From Aplectana chamaeleonis (lineage: Eukaryota; Nematoda; Chromadorea; Rhabditida; Cosmocercidae), in the NCBI GenBank assembly GCA_029168955.1, contig JAPDOI010000290.1, forward strand, positions 124,001 through 188,000: 64,000 nucleotides of DNA, read 5' to 3'. The position numbers were made by a program, and so were the translations under genes. Positions within the stretch are counted from its first letter, which is position 1; every line of letters starts with the position of its first letter. Shown piece by piece: positions 12,064 through 23,005 of the stretch. The notes under the pieces are model-generated. The model did not search any database. It worked only from the letters and a program-made list of their open reading frames with translations, and was not told the origin of the DNA.

Positions 12064-12400
12064 AGAAAAATCCTGATTTAGCCATTTAACAACATTTCCC
12101 AGAATTCCATTATTTTACCTGATTCTGCTCCAAAGCAATTTTTAAATATTTCGACACTTTTTTCGACACATATAATTTCTCGGAAATGTGCCAAATCGTT
12201 AATTTTGCCAGCGGGCTGAACTTTAAGAAATTTCTATCATTTTTCTTAGAGGTTCCCTTTCTATCTTGATTTACGCCTTAGCGATTTTTGAACGATCCAA
12301 CACAGCTATGAGTTTACATTGTCTGAAAAAAATTTTTGGAGTGGAGCAAACACTTCGGGCATATCTCCGTTTTTCCTTAGAAAATTGGAGGGCTACACAA
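12063..12400. other. Unassigned AT-rich DNA
   Basis: Nothing recognisable seen; leads into the 41-bp minisatellite. Confidence 0.4.
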
Positions 12401-12670
12401 ACTCTACGCCGTTGTGCCCATTCCCATATGTGTCCCACACACTTTCTACAGCGTCCTGTACACACCCACTATGGTCCCACAAAGTTTCCACGGCGTGTGG
12501 CGCACTCCAACTGGGGCCCCGCACACTTTCTACAGCGTGCTGCGTTCTACCACTATGGCCCCCTACACTCCCCAAGGCGTCCGGCGCACATCAGTATGGA
12601 TCCCGCACACATTCTGAGGTGTTCTGCGTACTCCCACTCTAAGGTTCCACACACTTCTCAGGGCGGGTGG
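12400..12670 (+). repeat. Degenerate ~41 bp minisatellite, block 1
   Basis: Six to seven units of roughly 41 bp with a core like CACACTTTCTACAGCG, then a GTCC/GTGC variant, then CCACTATGGTCCC. The unit length is not a multiple of three, and open frames on both strands (12266-12688 plus, 12271-12465 minus) simply run through it. A second small block of the same repeat lies at 14638-14742. Confidence 0.8.
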
Positions 12671-13147
12671 AGCACCGTAAGAATTTAGTTTATGGTAAGA
12701 ATTTTGTGCCGATGGCAATTTATAATCGTCTAGAGAATGGAAAATGAACGAAATGTGACAGGCAAATGTCTCAACGTTAGGAGCCGATCGGACCCTCGGA
12801 GCTCTATTCCGTTTTTCCTACCGTTTTTCCTAGCTACTCCTGCCTAATATAAAAGATGAGCCTCCTAGACGAAAATTTTGGGGCCCGAGAGGGAAAATAG
12901 GGATAGCCCACCAGCTCACCAGCTCAGGAGCCCCAGCGGAACAGCAAGGGCGTCCCGATTAATAGGGGGTCCAGCCACAACACTCTCCTCATCATCGAGA
13001 TACATGCTGATTTTCTACAATCGTGGATCTTGTTCACTAGATGTATAGTTTTGCAGGAAGAAGAGCAGCTCCTCTAGAACTGCTCGCTACAAAAACCCCA
13101 CCAGGTTTTCTTGTGAGTCCTTTACGGCCCCCGTAATATTCGGCGTA
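12671..13147. other. Unassigned DNA
   Basis: No gene or repeat recognised. Confidence 0.4.
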
Positions 13148-13292
13148 TATAATACATTGCTCACTCAGGTCGAAAAATTTCTCGGATGTGTCCGCACTTT
13201 GCCCGCGCGGTCCGTCCTGTCCCGTTCGCGGTCGCCCCTGTCGATACCCATGTAATACACTGCTCACTGAGATGAAAAATTTCATCGTTGTG
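13148..13292 (+). repeat. Two-copy direct repeat, ~100 bp spacing
   Basis: AATACATTGCTCACTCAGGT plus a following AAAAATTTC segment near 13150 recurs as AATACACTGCTCACTGAGAT near 13253. Confidence 0.65.
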
Positions 13293-13444
13293 GCTGGGCT
13301 GCGCCATCCTCAGTGCGCTCGAATGTGCCCTTCTAATCGACTGGCATACATCCGACCACTAGGGATGGCCGAGGACGGCAAAGGATCACTAGGGGCGTGA
13401 GATAACCGCTCAGTCCGGTATTGAAGCGCCCATGATGAGGCTTA

Positions 13445-13508
13445 CCAGATTAGAGATGAGCGAGGGGTGAAGCGCTGCAGCGCTATCCGTCCCTCATCTC
13501 TGATCTGG
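13445..13508. repeat. Short imperfect palindrome (hairpin)
   Basis: CCAGATTAGAGATGAG at the left is mirrored by CTCATCTCTGATCTGG at the right, and the centre GCGCTGCAGCGC is itself palindromic. About 32-bp arms with a few mismatches and no loop. Confidence 0.85.
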
Positions 13509-13832
13509 CAAAGGACTCAGAATATGTGATATCTTGGGAAACAAAAAGAAAACTGATAATGGTAGGTCAAGCTGACAACTGAATCGGCCATCGCACCACG
13601 CCGAATCGTATATCGTATATAGCGTCAGTTCGATTCAATTACGGTAACAGCTCCCGAGAGACCCGATTCTCAAATACCACTATGGAGCTTCGGGGGCCCG
13701 ACCTGCTTCGCAGGCGGTCGTGGCCGGCGTAACTCACCGTGTCCATTTCAGCCCTCTTGCAATATTCATCAGTTCGCCACTGAGGCCTCGGCCATACTAA
13801 GTTGATCGGTGTAGCCAGTCCGGTCGATAATC

Positions 13833-14351
13833 ATGAGCCCGGTCGATAATCACTCAGGCAAACCATCGCTCGGAGCGGAACCGGAGAGCGACTCGAGCGA
13901 CGCTGTCTCTCCGCTCCGAGCGAAAATTAGCCATTTACTCGGGCACATCAGCCGCTCTTCGGCCGACCGCAGTCCCGTTCGGAGCGATATTCAGTCGCAC
14001 TTGGCACTGCGGTGGCTGTCCGGGCGATTTTCAAAATTTCCCCCTAGTTTTTTTTTATATCCGCCTCTTCCCGGGAGGTGCGTGAATGTCGCGGTCCACG
14101 GCAGAGAAATCCCCGCCCCGGTCCGCAACAAGGGCGTAACCTTCGCCGAGGTCTGCGGTGAGGAACCACCCTCCCTGCGTACCGCGTCGAAAACCGCCTC
14201 CCCCAGCTGTGAGGATTCCGTTTCCCCCCAGCGTCCAAAAATATGCTGGCCTCCGGAGAGGGACTCCAAGTCACCTCCCATAGCCGGCATCAGAATGGCG
14301 AATGAGGACTCGACTGATATGAGGCACCTTTTATACCGGCTGTGCATGTGA
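13833..14351 (+). pseudogene. Unknown Pro/Ser-rich coding repeat, copy 1
   Basis: Open for 172 codons on the plus strand. Its second half (about residues 80-160) matches, at amino-acid level, a minus-strand copy at 29638-29877. Shared landmarks are VAVHG/A, KG-x-x-FA-VCGEEPPS, RT-x-K-x-SP and WPPE-DSKSPP. The DNA has diverged but the peptide is still visible in both copies, which suggests that both derive from a translated parent. Family not recognised; it could be an ORF1/gag-like segment or a captured host exon. The start at 13833 is simply the first ATG and is not supported. Confidence 0.45.
13869..13922. repeat. GC-rich hairpin
   Basis: CGCTCGGAGCGGA at the left is complementary to TCCGCTCCGAGCG at the right, with about 28 bases between. 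It lies in the upstream part of the Pro/Ser-rich open frame. Confidence 0.7.
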
Positions 14352-14637
14352 TAAACGCATGTGATTAGGACGTGCTAATTCGCTTTACCATGTTTTTTCA
14401 TGTCTGCCACTGCACCACGCATCCCTCAACTCAAATAATGAGTCCCTCGGATGATGGGTAACGGACTTAAGCTTGGGGAAATCGCGGTGGCTGTATTCGG
14501 GAAGGCCAAAGACGAGAGAAATTTGCCAGGTGATCCGATATGCCTGCCTGAGTAGTCACAAAATGCGAAAAGACCAAGGAAAAAACGGAAACCAATTGTA
14601 CAAGGGGCGCCGTGACGGCTCGGCTTGGCCTGCAAAC

Positions 14638-14742
14638 ACTTCATGGCATCCCGCATCCTTTTTACGGCGTCTAACGTATTCCCATTTGGGTCCCGTACAC
14701 TTTACGAGGCGTCCGGCGCACTGCCACTGAGGTCCCACAGTT
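14638..14742 (+). repeat. ~41 bp minisatellite, block 2
   Basis: About two and a half units of the repeat at 12400-12670, with phrases such as GGCGTCCGGCGCACTGCCAC and GGTCCC followed by ACACTTT-like tracts. Confidence 0.7.
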
Positions 14743-14790
14743 TATCACTATCTCTGGAGTTGGCACCGCTGTCGCCCCGAGAGCGACGGG

Positions 14791-14861
14791 ACAGCGGCTG
14801 AGGGGCGAACCGGCACCGGACAGGGACCGCGGTGCCAGTTCGCCCTCGGCCGCTGTTCGGG
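14791..14861. repeat. GC-rich inverted repeat
   Basis: GACAGCGGCTGAGGGGCGAA is mirrored by TTCGCCCTCGGCCGCTGTTC, around an inner CCGGCACCG / CGGTGCC pair. Arms of about 30 bp with few mismatches. Confidence 0.75.
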
Positions 14862-14957
14862 CGATGACGTCATAATTGGTAGGAGCCGGTGTCTCTCCGT
14901 GCGATGGTTTGTCTGAGCATGAAAGACTTGGATGAGGTGGGATACAAAAAACACCCG

Positions 14958-15815
14958 GGTTGGTAGTAAACTGAGCTAAACTCGCAGTTAAGAACCGTGA
15001 TCAGCTAGCGGTCATCAGGTTGAAAGAATGTGCTAAACCGGCATACCATCCTCAATTTTACTCGGGGATGATACCCCTCACCCTTCCCTGCTCTCATCGC
15101 TTACCTCACAGCTCATCTCGAGCGTTCATATGCTTCTATTTACTAACCTTCTATATTCTTGGTTCTTGATGAATATTAGCTTATCAAATTTATATCAAAA
15201 ACTTATTAGAAGCTTCGGCTGAATCGCGAACGCATAAATCATTTAACAATGAATGTGAGCATGCTGTTGGTTGGTCGGTCAATTGGTGAGTATTACAACA
15301 AACACACAGAAACTGACCGACCAACACCATGCTCCTTTCATTGCATAATCAACGCGCAAGTATGTCTCTCTACGAAAACCACTGGCAAAACTATGATATG
15401 CCAGTTAGAGAAAAAAGTCCTCGGGAGGACATTCCTGTCTAACTCGCAATCGTCGACCGGTGCACTCCTAAAAGTGTGCACTACATCACTACAAACCCAA
15501 TCGATCTGCTAGTTTGTATGTGAACATCCGTGTTTGCAATGGTAGCTCAGGATTGCGAATACATGGATGTTAACGTCCTCGTAACATCGTAGTCTCTGTT
15601 TGAAGATGGAATGTGGGACCAACCAAGGAAATTCCAGCTTCCAAACCGCGTCTACAGCAACGTATGGGAAGGGTTATAGAACACCAGTGGTGTTCACATC
15701 AAGATACAATTAGGAGTTTGAGAATCTACAGTTAGGGTTCATAGTAAACCTCGATGTTATCTTCGAGGTTAATGGCCTTGCTTAACATCGAGGTTTGGCT
15801 AGATTACTACCACCC
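14958..15815. mobile_element. GGGTGGTAGTAA-family DNA element, copy 2 (858 bp)
   Basis: Left end GGTTGGTAGTAA (one mismatch to the family) and right end TTACTACCACCC, flanked by a 3-bp direct duplication CCG at 14955-14957 and 15816-15818. Near the right end is an internal repeat of AACCTCGATGTT / CTTAACATCGAGG. An inner stem-loop joins 15250-15284 to 15313-15345 (GGTTGGTCGGTCA with TGACCGACCAACA). No transposase is visible, so it is non-autonomous. Confidence 0.85.
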
Positions 15816-15818
15816 CCG

Positions 15819-16997
15819 ATGTGGCTGAACCGACCGATGCTCACATGATATGACATGAGAAATAAATGATATTCATGATACCGATCCACATATTTCATAC
15901 ATAATGACCGCGTCAGCCACACCTGGATACACAGGGTGTTTTTTGCAAGCCCCATCTTTCATGTTTCTCATACGTAATGACCGGGCTGGCCAAGGTGATT
16001 TTCTCATCCAACTCTGACAGGGGCCTGAACTGAACGAATGAAGAATCAATACATGCCATGAGAATTTCAGTCAAAAACAGATCCCTGATAGCGTTATCAG
16101 ACATTGTTTTCTGAAAACCCCATGAACTTCGACTTTCGAAAGGAGTGTCATTCACTCTTCACTTCACCCTGCCCGAGAGCGAGCTCTGCTATTGCTGCCG
16201 AGCAGAGGGGCGGGAAGAGTGGTACGCTGAGCGCGGCGTGACCGCGCGCGGAGCAGGACGGACCTCTAAAGCTCTGTACTTGCACTCGCCGATTCCCCCC
16301 TTACTTCTGTGTGCTCTACTCCGAAAAAATTGGGGAGAACGTCATCTCGCGCAAGGGTAAATGTACCGAATGCACCTCAAAACAGCACGGAAGATATGAG
16401 TTTTGTCTGAACTAATTCGTTGGCAAACTCCCTTGAAGAAACGAGGACGGGCAATTTCAGCAGCCCACAGAACACCACGAATACTCGGCAAATCACCATT
16501 TAGCATGATGGTGCCGAATGAAATAAACCAGTCGGAGAAGCGTCCCAAAATGAACCAGCGCTTTAGTTTGGCTTGGTATTACTGCAAAGTGATAAGAACG
16601 TCGATCAAGTGTTGGATCTGAAAGCTGCCGTGGCGCCAGGGTCAAGAGGGGCTCTGCATAATTTTTCTAAATTAGAGCAACCCCCCACCATCGAAATTTT
16701 TTTCCCAAAATACAAAATTCTTGCGATCCCCCTCCCTGGAGGTGAGATTTCTGGACGGATTATATTTCATTACTAAAACTTTTACGCGCCCAAATGTTCT
16801 TTAGTAGTCGCGCTCAAGCGTCTTGAACCTGTGCTATCCTACGATCCTTCCCTTAGGTGACCCAAAACCGATAACTTTCGGGATCGGGATATTTGCACCA
16901 AATTTTTATTTTAGGACCAAAACTGTCGCGATCCCCCAGCCTTCATTCTTTAGCCCACATTTTTGCACCCCCCCCCCACCCTGCCATGCAAAATTTC
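15819..16997. other. Unassigned region
   Basis: No gene supported. A two-copy direct repeat of about 73 bp (TCATACATAATGACCG near 15896, CTCATACGTAATGACCGG near 15968) lies at the left. A C/G-homopolymer patch occurs at 16968-16980. Several 60-80 codon open frames have no recognisable motifs. Confidence 0.4.
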
Positions 16998-17385
16998 GCG
17001 ACTGGGTAGGACCCCCGCCTATGGAGGCGGAGCTCCAACCCCTCGACCGCCCAATATGACGATGGGAGACCGTGCTGCTGCGTGGGAAACTGGGGTGCGG
17101 CGAAAGTTTTGCAAGTCTGCGCCACGTGCTTCTAATATAGGACGTGCTGCTGCGTGGGAAACGGGGGTGCTGCAATAGTTTCCCTTCTCTGCGCCACGTA
17201 GTCTCTTTGAATAGCCCCGACCCTAAGGAAAGGTTGGACCAACCCCTATGAAGGGGGCGGGCTCCAACCCCCTCGATCGCCCAAGATGACGATGGGAGTA
17301 CGTGCTGCTGCGTGGAAAACGGGAGTGCTGCAAAAGTTTTGCTTCTCTGCGCCACATAGTCCCCCTGAATATACAGCGTGCTACT
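16998..17385 (+). repeat. Complex tandem repeat, ~237 bp period with ~100 bp subrepeat
   Basis: GGGCTCCAACCCC..CTCGA-CGCCCAA-ATGACGATGGGAG recurs at about 17030 and 17267. Within it GTGCTGCTGCGTGG followed by a GCAA-AGTTTT tract and CTGCGCCAC recurs three times (near 17072, 17147, 17302). Open frames through it (16906-17388 minus) show the same periodicity and are not credible genes. Confidence 0.8.
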
Positions 17386-18290
17386 CAAAGCAGTACGTGC
17401 TGATGCTCAAGGCCCTTTCGATTCGAAGAGGTGTCCTAGTAAAGAGCCTATCATGGCCAGATCACACTCCCCGGAAGCCCGATCAGACACAACACATTAA
17501 AGATGGCGTCGTATTGCGACTGCGCTGTCGGAAGTAAAATTTTTGTTAGATTTTGGAAGCGCATTCGCAATATGACATCACGATTGCTATTCGAGGGAAG
17601 TATGATCCTAGCCTTATGGTCCCGTGTGACGCCAGCAGCCGATGGACTAGTTTTAGGCTTAGTGTTGTTCTCTTCATTTAGCCATTGGCTTTTCCAGTAC
17701 ATGATCGTATACTCACTTACTTTTTTATATTTTGTTTCTAATTCATTTCAATTACTTATGCCTCTCCGTCTATTCTAAAATACAGATTTGTATTCAGGAA
17801 ACTGCACGTGATACGAATAATAAATAAAGAAAAAAGTTGTTATGAATTGAAATAAATGAGTGCTTACTTTGACTCGACTGCCGAAACACGAACATTTCTT
17901 TCGCTGGAGGAGCACCAGAGTCATTGTTTGAGCTTTGTGTCATACCTCCACCAGTTTCCTCAGCCCTGATCTGAAAATTAATATTGTTTGAGTTGGGAAA
18001 AATTGAAAAAAACATAGAGAATCCGGTTTCCCCACTGAGAAACGCAAGGAACAGCGAGGTTTTCTGGTCGATTTAATGTACCAAACTAGCACAGAACAGA
18101 TATTTTAGCTGAGAGTCGATGAAACACAAAACTAGGATGGTAAAGAGCAAGTTGAAACGACAGAGAGACAAGGAACTTCAGCAAGGCTTGGAGGTTTTGT
18201 GGAAGTAATCAGCATCGTCGAAAAAAAACAGGCACGCCACGCACCGCCGCGTTGCGCGCAGTGGAGCGCGTTAACACGTGTTTGCTCAGC
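17386..18290. other. Unassigned region
   Basis: No gene or repeat family recognised; only short open frames. Confidence 0.4.
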
Positions 18291-18336
18291 TTGGCTGCGT
18301 ATTGAACGTTCATCATGCCATTCAATACGCAGCCAA
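18291..18336. repeat. Perfect 16-bp hairpin
   Basis: TTGGCTGCGTATTGAA at 18291-18306 and its exact complement at 18321-18336, with a 14-bp loop. Confidence 0.9.
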
Positions 18337-18384
18337 ATCCACGTCAGAATTTCTCGACAATTATGAGTTACATGCTTACATGGT

Positions 18385-18560
18385 TTCAAGAGGCAATTCA
18401 AGTTACTTCCGAGATTCATTAGTGGCAAGTAACATTTTTATGACCATGTAAGTTACTTGCGAGCCGCCAACTCGCAAGTAACTGAAAAAACTGAGATAAA
18501 CCGAAAGTAACTTGATTTTGGCCGGATATCTCGCAAGTAACTTGATTCAAAATTCCTGAG
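18385..18560 (-). repeat. AGTTACTTGCGAG minisatellite, cluster 1
   Basis: Repeated AAGTTACTTGCGAG or its complement with 30-50 bp between copies. Segment 18503-18560 is a near-exact reverse complement of 27147-27205, both including GATATCCGG next to TCAAGTTACTT. Related copies lie at 29926-30075. Confidence 0.8.
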
Positions 18561-18960
18561 CAGGACATGCGCTTGTGTGCAGGTCATGGCAGATCGATAC
18601 CATCAGGCCGTGAGTGGTTGAAAGACATTAGATTCACTAAGCGGCACAATCAAGTAAAATGGAGGAACAAACATGAAGAAACATGATGAAGATGAGAAAA
18701 CAAGTTTGAAATACGGCGAGCATGATCACACAGGACAAGCATGAATAAGCGTGTGAAAAAGGAAGACTGTCAAAGTTCGCGCACAAGCGATTAGTGACGT
18801 CCCCGCTGAAGTTGCCCGCTCTGCCCTAAACTATCGATTCAGTCGTGTCACATCGGAACTTCCACGTTCATTCAAAATCCGCGGAAAAAAAAACGGTTTC
18901 GACGGCGTTCTGAAAATGTAGAGCGTGTGAGCAAATGAGCAAACAACGAAAACTATTACG
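18561..18960. other. Unassigned DNA
   Basis: No gene or repeat recognised. Confidence 0.35.
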
Positions 18961-19215
18961 AGGCTCTTTTTCATCATGCGCGGTGAATTGAGATCACATA
19001 TGGCATGGATTACGTGAGAAAATGTCCGAATGGGGGAAGAGAAAATGTCCGCGCGTCGCGTGCTGAGAAAATGTCCGCGAGGGGGGAGAAAATGTCGGCG
19101 AAGGGGGAGAAAATGTCCGCAGAGGGGGGAGAAAATGTCCGCAGAGAGAGGAGAAAACGTCCGCGAGCCAAGATAGTAGAGGTGAGAAACTGTCCGCAAT
19201 GGAAGAAACGTCTGT
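18961..19215 (+). repeat. GAGAAAATGTCCGCG minisatellite, left inverted copy
   Basis: About eight units of roughly 20 bp: GAGAAAATGTCCGCGAGGGG with variants. The order of variants, including the GCGTCGCGTG interruption and the terminal CCGAATGGGGG unit, is mirrored at 23862-24050. Flanking sequence with ATGGCATG is also mirrored, so the pair is one inverted duplication rather than two independent arrays. Confidence 0.88.
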
Positions 19216-20621
19216 CCGCAACACTATTCCATCAGATCCTTCTGGGGTTGAAATCTCGACAACAAACAGATTAGAGTACCAGATTTCCAGACTTTGTTGC
19301 ATGGTTGTACAGCGTATAAACACACAATTAATTAAAGCACGTTGATTTGGGGGGCTTCAACATCGAAGTTGTGCTTGGTAAGTACAATCATGGCAGCAGA
19401 AAAAGGCATCTCTTCTAAGCATACTGTAGATTGCGGCATAATCGACGGCAAAGTTGTATTTTTCTCCGGGATTTCGGAGAAAAAAAACACCGGGAATGTT
19501 AAGAAACGACCTTCACTATTCTCCAGCGTAATTTCTTTGATCCGATTTTTTACTTTCTAAAGGAATTCATATTCGCGTGGCTGATTAATGTCAGGATATG
19601 ATACATCTACTTGCTGGAATATTCAGTAGTTTGCAAGATTCTTAAAAGCCACAATAAGCAACTGGCTAAGCAAAAAATTCTGATTTTCGCGTAGAATTCG
19701 GTGTGTCGCGTTAATAGGTGTACATTACGTCACATGTGTATACGACATCATGTCCCAGGTGCGCTGTGTCCTCGAGGCTCAAGCTTCTTGAGGATACCCC
19801 CGCCGCAACTCGACTCAACATTTGCTATGGACACCCCCAACTCATACTGGTGTTCCGAAATACGGTATATTGAAGGTTGTGGGGCGTACAAAAATACGAT
19901 TTCGAGATTAAAGGTAGTGTCCACGATAAAAACCATGTCTAATTTTTTGGTGGAGATCGGCAGCTGCGGGGCCTAGTTCAACCCTAACGTTGAAAAAACT
20001 AAGAAATATGAGCTCGGAACGGTCCCCTACGACCCCAAAGTAGGACACCCGTCAGCTCGTCATCCCCAGATGCACTTTCCACGCCCACTGTCGTGAATAA
20101 TTGAATGCTCGAGATTGTGAGATGAACGATAGTTTCCGATCAATAGCCCCGTTCTTCCCTTTATTCCCAACTTCTCTCTTAACTCAGGTCAGCTCGCATA
20201 CATTGGCCGCAAAAGACGGAAGCTACAAGCTTCGGACAACTCGTCCACCATGTTTCCTTAGCTCAATCTTTGAGGGACCATAACTCCATTCCCAGAAGGT
20301 CTTGTACGATTCCAAAAACATCATTGGAATCAGCATGGGACCGTCTTCAAGATAGGCAGAAAAGCAGAAAAACTATTCTTATCGTGAACGCTGCCTTTAA
20401 GATTTTTCCTCAATGCGTAGGTAGATCAAAAATGACCGAAACCTCCATTTTTCCAGATTTGCGAAATTGAAACATTTTGAGCTCTGCTCGCTGGGTTATT
20501 TGGGGCGCTAAACGCAGATATACCATGACGGTTTTCAATTTTTCGGAACACTACTGTAGGTTATGGTGAGAAAAAGGTGAACTTAATTCAAAAACAACCC
20601 CTTTATTTTTGTTCAGTATAC
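19216..20621. other. Unassigned region upstream of the reverse transcriptase remnant
   Basis: No gene supported. The phrase GTGAACGCTGCCTTTAAG near 20385-20402 matches the terminus of the AGGCAGC-type elements at 28-29 kb and is probably an orphan end. Confidence 0.4.
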
Positions 20622-21633
20622 CCCATAGCTGCCGGTGTTCCGCAAGGCGGAGTCTTATCGCCCGCTCTGTTCAATCTATACTTAGAGGACATTCCGGCAC
20701 CTCCCCAGGACATAAAAGTTGTCGCCTACGCTGATGATATGACTATCATGTGCCTAAACCGCGACATAAAATTGGCCGCGAGCAAGATCAACGAGTACCT
20801 GATTGATTTGAAAAGCTATTTCGATAACAAGATGCTCAGGGTCTCAGCTGCCAAGTCTTCAGCATCAGTTTTCACGACGGACCCCAAGGAGCACAGCGCC
20901 CATCCCGATGTCAGCTGGGGTGGAGATCGCCTGCCTGCTGCTCGCTTCGTCAAACTACTCGGCCTTATACTCGATCCATCGCTGAAGTTTCACAAGAACA
21001 CCGAGCAAAAGCAAGCAGTTGTAAAAGCTAAACTCAATGTGCTAAGGGCACTGGGAGGTACATCATGGGTCAGCAGTAAGGAAACTATTCTGACCACGTA
21101 TAAGGCTATACTGCAGCCCGCCCTAGAGTATGCGGCACCGGTTTGGCAGCACTTAGTGTTGGACTCATCCTGGACTAAGGTACAGCGTGTACAAAACGCT
21201 GCTCTTCGGATCGCCACCGGATGTGCTAGGAGTTCGCCAATCGAGCATTTACACGCCGAGACACGGGTGCTACCAGTCAAGGAGCACTGTCAGCTCCAGG
21301 CCCAGCAGCTGTACATTAACATCGTAAAGCAGCCCAACCACCCATCTTGGAGAGTACTTGAACCTGTAAGAGAGAGAGGCATCAGAAAACCTTTTGCCGA
21401 TGCTCCAGATAAAGTCAGCCTGCAGAGATGGCACGATTCACAAAAAGAACGCCTCCAACTGTTGCGCGAGGAGCACACCCAGTTCGTCAGAGGGTATCTG
21501 GATAGAGCGGCTGTTAATCCTATTGTGGGTACTGTGCCGCCTAAAGTTTCTGAGTCTGAGTCTCAGCTTAGTAGACGTGCCAGATGCACTCTAGCCTCGT
21601 TGCGCTCTGGGCACTCAAGGTTTCTGGGCCAGT
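20577..21633 (+). pseudogene. Non-LTR retrotransposon reverse transcriptase, 5'-truncated
   Basis: A 352-codon frame starting inside the reverse transcriptase palm. It has the GVPQGGVLSPALFNLYLEDI block followed by the catalytic YADDM box (YADD at 20727-20738), then the LGLILD-LKFHKN thumb-side region and a long C-terminal connection with PALEYAAPVW and QN-ALRIATG. This order is typical of Jockey/I-type non-LTR elements. The endonuclease and the first RT blocks are missing, and homology begins abruptly near 20622, as expected of a 5'-truncated insertion. The frame stops at 21631-21633 only because another element is inserted there; the C-terminus resumes at 23147. Confidence 0.9.
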
Positions 21634-21801
21634 AGCAATCCCCCCGGGAGGTTACAGCTACTGGCTGTCACTGCGTGGTGACAGTGTCAATCAGTGATTG
21701 GCAATCGATGTGAACACGCCGGCATAGAATTGCACAGGCGGCGCCCAAGTTAACGACCGTTGTAGTCAGCCACCTGGCAGCAGTGAGCGTTCTTTTGCGA
21801 G

Positions 21802-22218
21802 GTGGCTGACTGCAAGAAACGGGTGGTGACTTCGCTGACAGCCGCAGAGGAAACAGAAATAGCGCGCGATGCGAAGAGAACTTTCGTCGATACCGCGGAC
21901 GTGGGGTCGTGCACGTCCAATGGTGGCGACTTTTTAAGGAAAGTGCGCTTCGAGAGAAGGCAGTGGAGCGCTTGCGAACCGACCACTCCGCTGTCCACTT
22001 ATCACCCCATCACAGCAGGGCGGCCATTCTGGCTGTTAAGTGGGCCAAGGAATAATTGCACCCGCAGGCTGGCAGCCATCCAGCTCCGCTGCCAGCTGAA
22101 AGGAAAGACAGGCGGAACGTTCGAAGGTTCAATTGATGATTCAAAGATTCCTGGCAAAGATTGGTGGGAGATTCACTTCGAATTGAACACAGCTGTCATG
22201 AAGGAGCCTCCTTCATAG
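21802..22218 (+). CDS. Unrecognised open frame in the 1.5 kb TIR element
   Basis: 138 codons. The N-terminal part, through AAEETEIARDAKRTF, is charged. A further piece reads AIQLRCQLKGKTGG. No transposase motif is visible. Base composition resembles its GC-richer surroundings. It may be a decayed element protein or a chance frame. Confidence 0.2.
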   Translation: MADCKKRVVTSLTAAEETEIARDAKRTFVDTADVGSCTSNGGDFLRKVRFERRQWSACEPTTPLSTYHPITAGRPFWLLSGPRNNCTRRLAAIQLRCQLKGKTGGTFEGSIDDSKIPGKDWWEIHFELNTAVMKEPPS

Positions 22219-22593
22219 ATTTCACATGCTTTACTACTATTCTGAGCTAAATTTGAATTTCGTAGAAGTTGTTTTGGCCATATTCGACCAATTTTGGATT
22301 TTTTTTTGAATAGTCGCTCACTGCAAGTAAACACAGATTCGCCAAGATAGCCATCTAAAAGTGATGGCTGCGAAATTGTTTCGTTCTCGAGAAAAGGCAT
22401 GAAGTTTACGTGATCCGCGTGTTCTAGTTACTAAACCCTGTATAATTGTTCATCTGAGTGCGGTTTTTGTCTTTTACTTCTCTAGGAACAATTTCACTAC
22501 TTTCTATGTGGACCGGGAAGCGTGAAACAGACTCAGGAAAAATTAGTCCTTATTTAAAAAAAATCCTTTGAACACTTTGGATTACCTCGTGAA

Positions 22594-22636
22594 GGAAAAC
22601 ACAAGGTTGCAATGACATTGCAACCTTGTGTTTTCC
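22594..22636. repeat. Perfect 20-bp hairpin
   Basis: GGAAAACACAAGGTTGCAAT and its exact complement separated by only three bases (GAC). It lies inside the 1.5 kb TIR element. Confidence 0.95.
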
Positions 22637-22924
22637 ACAATGAAGTTGCAAAGTATTGCGTTTCGCGATATCGGTGATAAATGGCCAACTAACAAAATAA
22701 TCTCAAAATCGCTTTCTTAACCTAAAATTCTTTCGGTTCAAGGATTTCGTGGAAGACTCTAGAATCCCATCATTCAATGCTGAAGAATTGTTATTCCTGA
22801 AAGATACACATGGGCACGTTTTCGAAACCCATATATACGACCGCTAGCTCGATCAAAGTTGCAATGGATACGAAGAACTGTGGAGGGAGTGTATGTAGGC
22901 GAACATGAAACGTCTACCCATATG

Positions 22925-23005
22925 TGTAGATGTGGCCTAGTGGTCTAAGGCGCTGTAATGGGCATCCGTCGCCTAGTCTCGGGCTGTGTTGGTTCAAACA
23001 TTTCC
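22925..23005 (+). pseudogene. tRNA-like sequence (degenerate SINE head or tRNA pseudogene)
   Basis: TGGCCTAGTGG at 22932-22942 fits an internal A box, and GGTTCAAACAT at 22991-23001 is a degraded B box about 50 bp later. The intervening TCTAAGGCGCTG resembles a D-arm/anticodon boundary. The T-stem and acceptor stem do not pair well, so it is not a functional tRNA. Confidence 0.35.

Noticed and set aside
12266..12688. 140-codon frame through the 41-bp minisatellite
   Set aside because: Open frames exist on both strands through the repeat and the period is not a multiple of three.
16906..17388. 160-codon minus-strand frame
   Set aside because: It mirrors the 237 bp / 100 bp tandem repeat and has no domain-like sequence outside it.
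18831..19323. Minus-strand frames with repeated FSPP-x-RT peptides
   Set aside because: Translation of the GAGAAAATGTCCGCG minisatellite; the same peptides appear at its inverted copy.
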